Below, piece by piece: positions 15,604 through 23,930 of a stretch of 36,589 nucleotides of DNA; the stretch's first letter is position 1, and each line of letters opens with the position of its first letter. The notes under the pieces were generated by a model. The model worked only from the letters and a program-made list of their open reading frames with translations. It ran no database searches and had not been told where the DNA came from. Both the position numbers and the translations under genes were made by a program. The stretch comes from Funiculus sociatus GB2-C1 (GTDB lineage: Bacteria > Cyanobacteriota > Cyanobacteriia > Cyanobacteriales > FACHB-T130), in NCBI RefSeq assembly GCF_039962115.1, contig NZ_JAMPKJ010000058.1, forward strand, positions 1 through 36,589. Direction: 5' to 3'.

Positions 15604-15989
15604 TTGGACATCTGAATCTGATATTGCGACTAGCTATCTGGTTTTTGCTCACCGCCAATCTGAGTGTGGCAAATATCATCATCGGCGTCAGCGTCGCACT
15701 CCTATTACCGGGACGCCCTAAAACCCCGGAAGCATTAAACGATTGGCTGCGGGCGCTATGGGAAACCCTCGTGGCGATTCCGCAGGCATATATGGAAGCC
15801 TTTGAAATGATCGTCCGTCCCCATAGTTACGAAGATGTGACGATGGAACGAGTCAAACCCGGACGGACATCCGGACTCATCTTCCTGGATATATTTCTGA
15901 TCACCTTTACGCCCAAGACCATTGTCTTGAAGTACCACGAAAATGGCTGGTACGAAGTCCACTGGGTGCGACGGAGGAAAAAGGCATGA
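15600..15989 (+). CDS. mrpE: Mrp antiporter subunit E
   Basis: A 129-residue protein with two hydrophobic helices in the first 45 residues, then a cytoplasmic part. It contains the family stretch RVKPGRTSGLIFLDIFLITFTPKTIVLKY, which matches the usual MrpE pattern of a short loop and strand before TPGT/TPKT. The C-terminus ends in the basic RRRKKA. The subunit is needed for assembly and function of Mrp but has no relative in complex I. Overlaps of four bases on either side place it within the operon. Confidence 0.82.
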   Translation: MIGHLNLILRLAIWFLLTANLSVANIIIGVSVALLLPGRPKTPEALNDWLRALWETLVAIPQAYMEAFEMIVRPHSYEDVTMERVKPGRTSGLIFLDIFLITFTPKTIVLKYHENGWYEVHWVRRRKKA

Positions 15990-16237
15990 ACTTGATACTG
16001 ATGGCAATGATTCTGGCTCTGCTCATACCCATGTACGAGGCTTGGCAAGATGATGATATTTGGCAAAAAATGTTGGCATTTTCAAGTATTGCCAGCAAAA
16101 CATCAATCATGATTCTGGTTGTATCCGTCTTACGGGATGATTGGATGCTGGGTGTTACAGGGGTAATCATCCTGAGCGTAGGTAATGCCGGATTAATGTT
16201 GTTGGCACAAGTCCTTAAACGAATCAATGAACTATGA
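15986..16237 (+). CDS. mrpF: Mrp antiporter subunit F
   Basis: An 83-residue membrane protein with three hydrophobic helices and a short acidic loop (YEAWQDDDIWQK) after the first. The SSIASKTSIMILVVSVLRDDWMLGVTGVIILSVGNAGLMLLAQVL stretch fits MrpF/PhaF, in which an acidic residue in the membrane is often important. Location between mrpE and mrpG and the four-base overlaps at both ends support the call more strongly than the sequence alone. Confidence 0.75.
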   Translation: MNLILMAMILALLIPMYEAWQDDDIWQKMLAFSSIASKTSIMILVVSVLRDDWMLGVTGVIILSVGNAGLMLLAQVLKRINEL

Positions 16238-16512
16238 TCAACGCCCTTAGTTATACCTGCATAGGTATAGGAATTTTCTTCTGGTTTTGGGGAACCTTTC
16301 CCCTGATCGGTCACCGATCGGTATTATTCAAGCTGCATACTCTTTCGGTTGCAGATACGCTAGGGAGCATGATCATCATCGTCGGACTGCTCCTGAAGAT
16401 ACCCCGCGAATGGCCGCTGCTCGTCCTTGGCATCATCACCTTGGCAATCTGGAATACTGTGCTGGGGTATGTGTTGGCATATTGTTCCAGTAGTGGAGGT
16501 AGCCATGAATGA
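16234..16512 (+). CDS. mrpG: Mrp antiporter subunit G
   Basis: A 92-residue membrane protein with three hydrophobic helices. The pattern WFWGTFPLIGHRSVLFKLHTLSVADTLGS and then a helix beginning MIIIVGLLLK matches the MrpG family (HaxxxxDtlG). It overlaps mrpF by four bases and its last eight bases overlap the start of the next gene. The GGAGG ribosome site of that next gene lies within the end of this coding region. Confidence 0.78.
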   Translation: MINALSYTCIGIGIFFWFWGTFPLIGHRSVLFKLHTLSVADTLGSMIIIVGLLLKIPREWPLLVLGIITLAIWNTVLGYVLAYCSSSGGSHE

Positions 16513-17092
16513 TAGCTATATCTATGTCATAACTGCCCTGCTGCCGTTGTCCGCGTTGATGCTGCTACTTCAGACCAATCCATACAATGCTCTGGTAGTG
16601 CAGGGAATACTGGGAGCAGTGGCAGCATTGGTATTTGCGGTTTTGGGGGCGGCGGATGTGGCTTTGACCCAAGCGTTGATGGGTACCTTGCTGGCGATTA
16701 CGCTTTATGCGATCGCGGTGCGTTCATCGCTGGTGATGCGTCTTGGTGTACTTGAAGATGGGGCAATTGAGACAGATGACGAGTCCCATTTTGGGCAGCT
16801 GATGGATGACTTAAGAACAATTTTTGGCAAACACTATATGCGTCTTGAGGTAGTCCCGTATACGAATACGCAGGCTTTGCACCGAGCGTTGATGGAGAAA
16901 GAAGTCCATGCAACCTGTGCCAGAGGAGAGTACGATAACAAAGACTCCGTAGCGACTGAGGACGAAAAGCAACCCTATCGCACCACAACTAGGGTTCAAC
17001 GCCTCTATGACATCATGCGAACCGAACTTTCATCACCAGCGACAAGCCTAACCTATGTAAAGGCACCAGATTCAGGGGAGGAACATAAATGA
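16505..17092 (+). CDS. short MrpA-type subunit (MrpA C-terminal / DUF4040, MbhD-like)
   Basis: A 195-residue protein starting at the ATG at 16505 with GGAGG upstream. Its first 85 residues are three membrane helices with LGAADVALTQALMGTLLAITLYAIAVR, the motif of the C-terminal part of MrpA (DUF4040, called MbhD in hydrogenases), where Glu/Asp and Thr line a proton path. Residues 86-195 are a soluble tail with no family that I recognise. The large NuoL-like half of classic MrpA is absent. It corresponds to the small cyanobacterial MrpA. Overlap with mrpG and with the following gene keeps it in the operon. Confidence 0.75.
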   Translation: MNDSYIYVITALLPLSALMLLLQTNPYNALVVQGILGAVAALVFAVLGAADVALTQALMGTLLAITLYAIAVRSSLVMRLGVLEDGAIETDDESHFGQLMDDLRTIFGKHYMRLEVVPYTNTQALHRALMEKEVHATCARGEYDNKDSVATEDEKQPYRTTTRVQRLYDIMRTELSSPATSLTYVKAPDSGEEHK

Positions 17093-17748
17093 AATGGGTC
17101 TACATTGCAGCGGGGATAGCGCTGTTTGTCAAATTTCTGATCATACCCAATCCGGTACCGGACTTATCGCTCTCGATCGTCCAAACGCTTGTACAAGAAA
17201 GTGGAGTACCTAATGCAGTTACGGCCGTCATCCTCAGGAATCGGCTCTATGACACGATCTTTGAAGTGGTGGTATTTACGATCGCGGTAATGGGTGCTAA
17301 GTTTCTGCTGGCTGATGAAAGGCCGTTCTGCACGGTCTATCAGTTTACCGATCAACCATCGATTGTTATGGCGCGTCTGGGAGCAACAATTGCCGCGTTG
17401 GTGGGCATCGAACTGGCGATTCGGGGGCATCTGAGTCCCGGCGGTGGTTTTGCAGCTGGAGTGGCAGGCGGAACCGCGATCGGCCTTGTGGCGATTACCT
17501 CATCAACCGAGTGGATGCAGGAAATCTACAAGCGCTGGCACGCCGCTATATGGGAGAAGGTTTCAGTTCTAATTTTCATTGTTTTGTCGGTTATCACTCT
17601 AGTCGGATTAGAATTACCGCACGGAGAGTTGGGCGCACTTTTTAGCGGCGGGGTTATCCCCCTGCTGAACATCTTAGTCGCAGTAAAAGTTGCTTTGGGT
17701 TCTTGGGCAGCTATTTTGGTGTTTATTCATTATCGGGGATTGTTGTGA
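17089..17748 (+). CDS. mrpB: Mrp antiporter subunit B with MrpA/MbhE-like N-terminus
   Basis: A 219-residue membrane protein, the last gene of the Mrp operon. Residues 1-80 contain NAVTAVILRNRLYDTIFEVVVFTIAVMG, which in classic systems belongs to the end of MrpA (MbhE-like). Residues about 90-219 are MrpB, with RGHLSPGGGFAAGVAGGTA as the family signature. It is thus a fusion of pieces that are separate subunits in other bacteria. It overlaps the previous gene by four bases. The next 700 bases hold no large gene. Confidence 0.85.
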   Translation: MKWVYIAAGIALFVKFLIIPNPVPDLSLSIVQTLVQESGVPNAVTAVILRNRLYDTIFEVVVFTIAVMGAKFLLADERPFCTVYQFTDQPSIVMARLGATIAALVGIELAIRGHLSPGGGFAAGVAGGTAIGLVAITSSTEWMQEIYKRWHAAIWEKVSVLIFIVLSVITLVGLELPHGELGALFSGGVIPLLNILVAVKVALGSWAAILVFIHYRGLL

Positions 17749-18540
17749 GGGGAATTAACATCCAGCAATTATCATTTTGAACAAAATAGTGAGTGCAGAC
17801 CCTCCTCACTCTCATCTCCAACCATCATTTTAAATTTGGGTGGGAGTGAGCTTTGCAGAAACAAAGTGCAGCAACTGCAAAATATTTACTTATTTATTCA
17901 GCGCATCTTTACAGAGAATTAGGACGAGTATCAGTTGATGCTGTAAAAGTTGGAGATTATTAGTAACCGCTTCAGCGGCTACATTACTGGCGTCACCCTT
18001 TTTGATTAATCTTTCTTATAGGGCTGATTTTTCTTGATCGCTTACTGCTGTTATAGTTTTCAGCAAAGCAGCTTTACCTATATTAATAATGTGTTGGTCT
18101 GATAAGAGAAATATATAACTAGAAAAGGTTATGTAGAAATGATGCATTTAGTACGAAATTGCGCTATTGGAGATTAAGATCATTCCCTGCAAAGATGACG
18201 GGAATTTCACATCATTAATCATCACCCAGTACACCGCTCTCTATACAGAAAATCATCAACCGATGATTTGGTGGCTCTAATCTATAGGAAAGCTAAGATT
18301 TTTCAATAGATAATAGGCTTCTTTCTTGATTAAAGAAGGACTATTTAGGGTAAATTAAAAAACATTGAAGAATTAAATCATTTACAAGGTTTGAATCTCT
18401 AAGGACATAGAGGCAGATATTTATTTAAACCTGCTCGGTTCTACGACTGCTAATTCCATTGAAAAGGCAAAATTTTTACCTTGCGATCGCTCAATTGTTC
18501 AAATCCAGGACTGTCCTACTATTCTGCCTGTCACTGTTCC
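17749..18540. other. AT-rich gap after mrp operon
   Basis: A 790-base gap. An inverted repeat CTCACTCTC/GGGAGTGAG (17805-17813 and 17842-17850) could end the mrp transcript but has no T tract. A short ORF follows. The remainder, 17970-18480, is AT-rich with no coding signal that I can support; a small hairpin (CCGCTTCAGCGG) lies near 17968. A HIP1 octamer is at 18483-18490. Confidence 0.4.
17853..17963 (+). CDS. possible 36-aa small protein
   Basis: A TTG-started ORF, with GGGAG about seven bases before it, reads LQKQSAATAKYLLIYSAHLY and ends VSVDAVKVGDY. The sequence looks protein-like, with an amphipathic helix and a short strand region. It may be a small gene, or the 3' end of a lost one. 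I do not recognise it. Confidence 0.25.
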   Translation: MQKQSAATAKYLLIYSAHLYRELGRVSVDAVKVGDY

Positions 18541-18770
18541 ATGTCAATTACCAATCGTATTCGTTTTAACAACCTGCGGGGCAATATCTTCGGCGGTATC
18601 ACGACTGGCGTTGTCTCATTACCCCTGGCTCTGATCTTTGGGGATGGGCGCCCTCGGCGTACTCTATGGGGCAGTTTGTGGTGGCTTTTTTGTCGCCCTG
18701 TTTGGCGGTATCCCAACGTTGATCTCTGAACCGACCGGGGCAATGACCGTAAGCCTTGTCGATAGGTTCT
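18541..18770 (+). pseudogene. bicA: bicA (SulP-type bicarbonate transporter) fossil
   Basis: The ATG at 18541 opens MSITNRIRFNNLRGNIFGGITTGVVSLPLALIFG, very close to the N-terminus of cyanobacterial BicA. After a frameshift and small deletion at about 18640, another frame continues GALGVLYGAVCGGFFVALFGG then IPTLISEPTGAMTV, the first transport helices of the SulP core including the ISEPTG signature. Homology ends near 18770 and all later helices and the STAS domain are gone. It lies directly upstream of sbtA, the other Na+-dependent bicarbonate transporter, so a bicA gene once stood here. Confidence 0.82.
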
Positions 18771-18889
18771 CGTGCAACACCTGTGTTGTAGGGGTGAAGC
18801 GCCTCACTCTTACTCTCTTTAACTCTTTAAAGTTCATTTAGTTCATTTATTGCAATACTCCTCGTCAGAGGAGGCATAAGGAGGTATTC

Positions 18890-20005
18890 GTGGATTTTTT
18901 GTCCTTGTTTTTAATGGACTTCGTTAAGCAGTTGCAGTCCCCAACACTCGGGTTTTTGATTGGTGGTATGGTCATTGCCGCCCTTGGTAGCGAATTGGTA
19001 ATTCCAGAGGCGATTAATCAGATCATCGTCTTCATGCTGCTCATGAAAATCGGTCTGACCGGTGGTCAGGCGATCCGCAATTCCAACCTAACGGAGATGG
19101 TGTTACCTGCAGCGTTTGCTGTAGCAGTAGGGATTCTTGTTGTATTCATCGCACGCTATACGTTAGCCAAGCTGCCGAAGGTCAACACCGTGGATGCGAT
19201 TGCGACCGGGGGGTTGTTTGGTGCTGTGAGTGGCTCTACCATGGCTGCCGCCCTGACGCTACTGGAAGAACAAAAAATGCCATACGAGGCATGGGCTGCC
19301 GCACTCTATCCCTTCATGGATATCCCAGCGCTCGTAACGGCGATTGTGGTGGCCAACATTTATCTCAACCACAAGAAGAAGCGTAGTGCAGCAGGCGAGT
19401 CTCTCAGCAAGCAGACCGTTGCAGCAGGCGATTATCCCGATCAGCAGGATTATCCCAGAAGCCGGCAAGAGTATCTCCGCAAGCAGCAGTCTGCGGATAA
19501 TCGGGTCAAAATATGGCCGATCGTGAAGGAAAGCCTCCAGGGTCCTGCCCTATCGGCAATGTTGCTCGGCATTGCTCTTGGCCTGTTCACCCAGCCGGAA
19601 AGTGTCTATAAAAGCTTCTACGACCCCCTCTTCCGCGGCTTGCTTTCGATCTTGATGCTGGTCATGGGTATGGAGGCTTGGTCAAGACTTGGCGAACTAC
19701 GTAAGGTGGCCCAGTGGTACGTCGTGTATAGCGTAGTGGCACCGCTGTTGCATGGGTTTATCGCCTTCGGTCTCGGCATGATTGCCCACTACGCCACGGG
19801 ATTCAGCCTGGGCGGTGTTGTGATCCTGGCCGTCATCGCCGCCTCCAGTTCAGACATCTCAGGTCCCCCCACGTTGCGAGCCGGGATTCCGTCGGCCAAT
19901 CCCTCTGCCTACATCGGCGCATCCACAGCCATCGGTACACCCATTGCGATCGGCTTGGCAATACCGCTCTTCCTCGGGCTTGCCCAGGCGATAGGCGGCA
20001 GCTAA
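18890..20005 (+). CDS. sbtA: sodium-dependent bicarbonate transporter SbtA
   Basis: A 371-residue membrane protein with about ten hydrophobic helices in two inverted halves separated by a long hydrophilic loop (about residues 160-205). Family stretches are VIPEAINQIIVFMLLMKIGLTGGQAI, TGGLFGAVSGSTMAAAL and, in the second half, ASSSDISGPPTLRAGIPSANPSAYIGAS. SbtA is the high-affinity HCO3-/Na+ symporter of the cyanobacterial carbon-concentrating mechanism, located in the plasma membrane and inhibited by SbtB. The start is a GTG at 18890 behind a very strong AAGGAGG site. The coding region has no HIP1 octamer and looks richer in GC than its surroundings. sbtB follows after 93 bp. Confidence 0.95.
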   Translation: MDFLSLFLMDFVKQLQSPTLGFLIGGMVIAALGSELVIPEAINQIIVFMLLMKIGLTGGQAIRNSNLTEMVLPAAFAVAVGILVVFIARYTLAKLPKVNTVDAIATGGLFGAVSGSTMAAALTLLEEQKMPYEAWAAALYPFMDIPALVTAIVVANIYLNHKKKRSAAGESLSKQTVAAGDYPDQQDYPRSRQEYLRKQQSADNRVKIWPIVKESLQGPALSAMLLGIALGLFTQPESVYKSFYDPLFRGLLSILMLVMGMEAWSRLGELRKVAQWYVVYSVVAPLLHGFIAFGLGMIAHYATGFSLGGVVILAVIAASSSDISGPPTLRAGIPSANPSAYIGASTAIGTPIAIGLAIPLFLGLAQAIGGS

Positions 20006-20020
20006 TCCCAGACGGGTCGC

Positions 20021-20431
<411 letters not shown>

Positions 20432-20466
20432 ATCGAGACGACGTAGGATTGCAGGTTCGATGAATC

Positions 20467-20510
20467 GAGGCAACCTAATGTCAGAAAACTGTCTGTCAAT
20501 CGGTTGCCTC
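20467..20510 (+). terminator. hairpin after sbtB
   Basis: GAGGCAACC (20467-20475) and GGTTGCCTC (20502-20510) form a perfect 9-bp stem with a 26-base loop, followed by the AT-rich TAATTTAAAT. It probably ends the sbtAB transcript and separates it from the antiporter gene. Confidence 0.5.
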
Positions 20511-20556
20511 TAATTTAAATCAGGTTTGAATCGTCCTTACCACCAAAACCTAACCC

Positions 20557-21981
20557 ATGTTTTTGAACCATACAATTACAGCTTTAAGTTCTGGGATAGC
20601 ATCCCTAATTGCTCCCATGCCCTTGTTGGCAACTGTCGAGGCAGAAAATTCACCGATTGTTCTGGCTGGAGTTCTGCTGAGTTTAGTAGTGATTTATCTC
20701 GCCAGTAAACTCGGCGCGGAAGCGGCTAAACGATTAGATTTTCCACCAGTTCTGGGTGAACTGGTGGCAGGGGTGATTGTCGGGGTATCTGCTTTACACC
20801 TGATCATTTTTCCCGAAAGTGGACTTTTCGCCTCAGACTCAGCGGTTATGACCGTGCTGCAATGGATTAATCATCTGTCTCCCGCAGCCCTCACGAGTGT
20901 ATATGAGTCTCAGAGTGAAGTCATTTCAGTGCTGGCTGAATTGGGCGTAATTATTCTGCTGTTTGAAATTGGTCTGGAATCGGATCTCAGACAACTCAAA
21001 GAAGTGGGTACTCAAGCTGTGATCGTCGCCTGTGTGGGGGTGGCAGTTCCCTTTGCCGCTGGCACCGTTGGCTTGATGATGTTATTCAATGTTCCTGCAA
21101 TTCCAGCAATTTTTGCAGGTGCTGCTTTGACGGCAACGAGCATCGGGATTACGTCCAAAGTGTTGTCTGAATTAGGACAGCTTAAATCCAAAGAAGGTCA
21201 AATCATTGTTGGTGCTGCGGTTATTGATGATGTACTGGGAATCATTGTCCTGGCTGTTGTCGCCAGTTTAGCCAAAACGGGTGAGATTGATGTTGCTAAT
21301 GTCATCTACCTGATTGTGAGTGCAACAGCGTTTCTGATTGGTTCCATCCTATTAGGTGGCATCTTCAACAAAACCTTTGTTGCGATTGTGGAGAAATTTA
21401 AAACCCGTGGCAACGTTGTCATGCCAGCATTTATCTTTGCCTTCTTCATGGCATTTCTGGGCAGCGCAATTCATCTAGAAGCGATTTTGGGTGCTTTTGC
21501 CGCTGGCTTGGTTCTGGATGAAACCGATGCCCGCAATGAGTTGGATGAACTTGTGAAGCCAATCGCCGATCTACTGGTGCCGATCTTCTTTGTGACGGTG
21601 GGAGCGCGGGCCGATCTGGGTGTGTTGAATCCGACAGTGCCTGAAAATCGTGCCGGACTCTTGATTGCCGCATTTTTGATGGTGGTTGCCATCGTCGGCA
21701 AGGTGGTGACAGGTTGGGTGGTGTTTGGTCAGCCCGGAATCAATCGATTAGCGATTGGGGTTGGCATGGTTCCACGGGGTGAAGTTGGGTTAGTGTTTGC
21801 CGGAATCGGTTCTGCGAGTGGGGTTCTGGATAAGCCGTTGGAGGTATCTATTATTGTCATGGTGATTCTGACCACATTTCTGGCACCACCATTTCTGCGG
21901 ATCGCTTTTGGTCAGCCAGTAGAACCCCCTACCACAGGAGAAGCTTCGAGTGAGGAACCAATTCTAGCGGGTAAATCTTAG
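20557..21981 (+). CDS. nhaS3: cation:proton antiporter, NhaS3/CPA2 type
   Basis: A 474-residue membrane protein with about 12-13 helices after an N-terminal segment that may be a signal (SSGIASLIAPMPLLATVEA). RLDFPPVLGELVAGVIVGVSALHL is the usual opening of the monovalent cation:proton antiporter-2 family, and AAVIDDVLGIIVL carries the paired Asp residues essential for Na+/H+ exchange. Overall it resembles NhaS3, the essential thylakoid Na+/H+ antiporter of Synechocystis. The C-terminus is a short Glu-rich tail. Placed after sbtAB, it likely removes the Na+ taken up with bicarbonate. NhaS3 versus another CPA2 paralog is inferred from overall likeness. Confidence 0.85.
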   Translation: MFLNHTITALSSGIASLIAPMPLLATVEAENSPIVLAGVLLSLVVIYLASKLGAEAAKRLDFPPVLGELVAGVIVGVSALHLIIFPESGLFASDSAVMTVLQWINHLSPAALTSVYESQSEVISVLAELGVIILLFEIGLESDLRQLKEVGTQAVIVACVGVAVPFAAGTVGLMMLFNVPAIPAIFAGAALTATSIGITSKVLSELGQLKSKEGQIIVGAAVIDDVLGIIVLAVVASLAKTGEIDVANVIYLIVSATAFLIGSILLGGIFNKTFVAIVEKFKTRGNVVMPAFIFAFFMAFLGSAIHLEAILGAFAAGLVLDETDARNELDELVKPIADLLVPIFFVTVGARADLGVLNPTVPENRAGLLIAAFLMVVAIVGKVVTGWVVFGQPGINRLAIGVGMVPRGEVGLVFAGIGSASGVLDKPLEVSIIVMVILTTFLAPPFLRIAFGQPVEPPTTGEASSEEPILAGKS

Positions 21982-21994
21982 CCTATGCCTTGAG

Positions 21995-22090
21995 CGCCTC
22001 CCACGACTGAAGTACGTGGGATTCGCCATTCATAGTTCATGGCGTTCTACGCAGTGAACCATGAACTAAGCTGCTACGCAGCTTAGTCAG
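21995..22090. repeat. cluster of hairpins resembling an IS200/IS605 terminal remnant
   Basis: CCCACG-ACTGAAGTA-CGTGGG (22000-22020) is the short hairpin found near ends of many IS200/IS605 (TnpB-encoding) elements in cyanobacteria. It is followed by AGTTCATGG/CCATGAACT (22034-22042 and 22059-22067) and AAGCTGC/GCAGCTT (22068-22084). No tnpA or tnpB is present, so this is at most a solo end. Confidence 0.4.
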
Positions 22091-22518
22091 ATCAGCCATA
22101 ATGCTTTGTGTGAATCCTGCGAATGCCTATAAATGCAATATATCTAAAAATGAGATTCACTAGAATCCGTAAATAAAATGAGAATTTATTAGATAAAAAG
22201 GAAACTTAATCAAAGAGCGTATATTAGAAGTTATTTGTATCTACGATTACCGACTGACTTAATACTCCTAGGCTTTGGGTAGAAGTTGGATGAAGCCGTA
22301 GCAATTATTCTGCTTAGAAGGGTGGAAAATTCTCCTGGGAGTTTGCGATTAGTAAAGATAGCATTCTTCCACAGAGTGAGAAATTTGCATAGGAATTTAT
22401 CAGCGATCGCGCATTTAACAAATCCCCTACCAAGATAGGCTTGACCTCTCCCCCTGACAGGGTTGTCACCCCCGTCAGGACAAGGATATTAATTGAGCAA
22501 GCGATCGCCTAGAGCGCC

Positions 22519-22544
22519 GGAGATGCGATCGCGATCGCATCTCC
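22519..22544. repeat. 26-bp perfect palindrome containing two overlapping HIP1 octamers
   Basis: The whole 26 bases are self-complementary, from GGAGATGCGATCG to its complement, with two HIP1 octamers overlapping by two bases in the middle. Another HIP1 lies 11 bases upstream at 22501-22508. The tract abuts the 3' end of the dead crp copy. Confidence 0.85.
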
Positions 22545-22559
22545 ATCTAACAACAGCTC

Positions 22560-23272
22560 TCAACTCTTCTCAGTGCCTAGCAACCTAGCGTACTCGCCTG
22601 TGATGATTCCATAACACGAACAGGAAGCGGCTTCTAATTTCTGCCGATTCAGGATGGTAATTCTGCCGCGGTTGTAGCCAATCAGTCCTACCTGTTGAAA
22701 GCGGTTAGCCGCCTCCGTGACACCCGAACGTCGTACACCCAGCATCTTAGAGATAAATTCCTGAGTCAGCCGCAACTCGTTTGACTCTACAAAGTCACAG
22801 ACGAGTAGTAGCCAACGGGCAAGCCTCTGATCGAACTGATGGAGGCGGTTGCAGGCAGCGTTTTGTGAGGCTAGAGCGTACAGCGCTTGCGTGTACCGCA
22901 GCAGCAAACTTTGCAGTGAGCCACCCTGCTCAAACTCGGTTTTAAGTAAGCTTGCCTCCATTCTCATGCCAGAGCCTGCTAGCTGCACCATCGCGGTTGC
23001 GATCGCGATGTTGTCTCCCAAAGCGGCGGGGATACCCACTACCCCCTCATTACCCACTAAGCCGACTTCGACCATCGAGCCTTCTTCGGGAGTGGAGAGC
23101 AAAGAAACTATTCCGCAATGGGGGAAATAGACGTATTCAATTGATTCACCCCTCTTGTGAAGGACTTGCCTCAGAGGAAGCGGGACGCACTCTAGATGGG
23201 AAGGCGCTGGTACTCAGCATCTGGCAGAGCGGCTAGCAGTCGATTGACTGCCTGGGGTGAGGCTTCGGACAT
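22560..23272 (-). pseudogene. Crp/Fnr-family regulator, frameshifted copy
   Basis: The start at 23272 reads MSEASPQAVNRLLAALPDAE and then YQRL. A 4-base deletion relative to paralog 2 (after CGCCTT) then shifts the frame and gives a stop. In the shifted frame homology goes on as PHLECVPLPLRQVLHKRGES and IEYVYFPHCGIVSLL, and then through the complete effector domain and HTH to the end. The remaining 180-residue frame would lack about 55 residues of the cyclic-nucleotide-like domain. The DNA-binding domain is intact (LTQEFISKMLGVRRSGVTEAANRF). It is a damaged paralog of the genes at 29596-30303 and 30447-31160. Confidence 0.8.
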
Positions 23273-23353
23273 CGAGTATTAGAAATCTCCTATTTTTTCA
23301 TGGAATCGTTGTTATAAAAACAACTTACGGCATCAGGAGAAGAATTTAGGTTT

Positions 23354-23366
23354 TAGTCCGAATGTC
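23354..23366 (-). promoter_or_regulatory. conserved element upstream of crp copy 1
   Basis: On the minus strand the sequence reads TTTTGACATTCGGACTA. The 13-base core is found 75-82 bp upstream of all three crp copies (also at 30381-30393 and 31235-31247). In copies 1 and 2 it includes a TTGACA -35-like hexamer. A shared promoter or operator is likely. Confidence 0.5.
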
Positions 23367-23427
23367 AAAAGGTGTTTGTTCACTAGGAACTCAAAAGATG
23401 GCTCTTTTATGCTAAATAATTGAAAGT

Positions 23428-23465
23428 CGGTGCCGCGTCTACCGCAAGCGGTAGACGCGGCACCG
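23428..23465. repeat. 18-bp perfect hairpin upstream of crp copy 1
   Basis: CGGTGCCGCGTCTACCGC pairs perfectly with 23448-23465 around a two-base AA loop. A sister hairpin with compensated base changes lies at 31308-31347, in the same position relative to crp copy 3. Confidence 0.85.
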
Positions 23466-23488
23466 AGCTAATAGGTGGGGGTACTGTT

Positions 23489-23533
23489 CTAGACTCGCAT
23501 CTTAAGCCAATCGACAATCGTTGGAGGGAGGTC
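23489..23533 (-). pseudogene. phaC 3'-end fossil
   Basis: Fourteen codons and a stop read DLPPTIVDWLKMRV, against DLPPTIVDWLKVRT at the end of the intact phaC (31695-32750). Nothing else of phaC remains. Its place upstream of the dead crp copy repeats the layout at 30.4-31.7 kb and shows that the whole block was duplicated. Confidence 0.8.
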
Positions 23534-23930
23534 TTAAAGAAAGCCCTCTTGAGAAATGACATTTAATGATTAACGCTAGAATAGTTCAAGCAACCCTCCT
23601 AATTTAAAACTAAAAATTGATTCATTAAAATAATAATTCTATAGAAGGATGTCTAATAGACCACAGTATATTAACCTAATCTAGAAGATCAATTTTTTAA
23701 TGAATGATAAACCTCATTAAAAGTGCGTATAAAATCAAAATTTTGGCTGCTTTGGTACACCTTTTGGGTAGAGTTATGAAACTATAAAGTTTAGTAATTA
23801 GCCCTATAGGAAAAAAGTTGCCATTATAGGATTTAAACAAAGCATTTTTTAAGAGATTTGTTGTCGGAAATGCTCTCAGATGAAGGTAGCGATTTAGTTC
23901 CCGTTAACTCTTTTAATATTGCTATACAGT

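Larger units (their letters stand above)
21982..22559. other. non-coding gap with IS200/IS605-like end remnants
   Basis: The right part (22100-22450) is AT-rich with no gene. The left part holds three hairpins, described separately. HIP1 octamers are clustered near 22403 and at 22501-22540. Confidence 0.4.
23273..23930. other. gap with crp promoter, hairpin and phaC scrap
   Basis: From left to right the gap holds the duplicated crp upstream element, an 18-bp hairpin, a phaC 3' scrap (23489-23533), and about 390 bases of AT-rich DNA without coding signal before the MFS gene. The last part must hold the MFS promoter, but no box is clear. Confidence 0.5.

Noticed and set aside
17805-17850. Inverted repeat after mrpB as a firm terminator
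   Set aside because: The loop is long, the stem has a mismatch and no T tract follows; it is noted only in the gap entry.
22560-23102. 180-codon crp-like frame as a working short regulator
   Set aside because: The upstream 55 codons are present in another frame after a 4-base deletion, so it is a damaged full-length gene. Use of the internal TTG cannot be excluded but is not supported.
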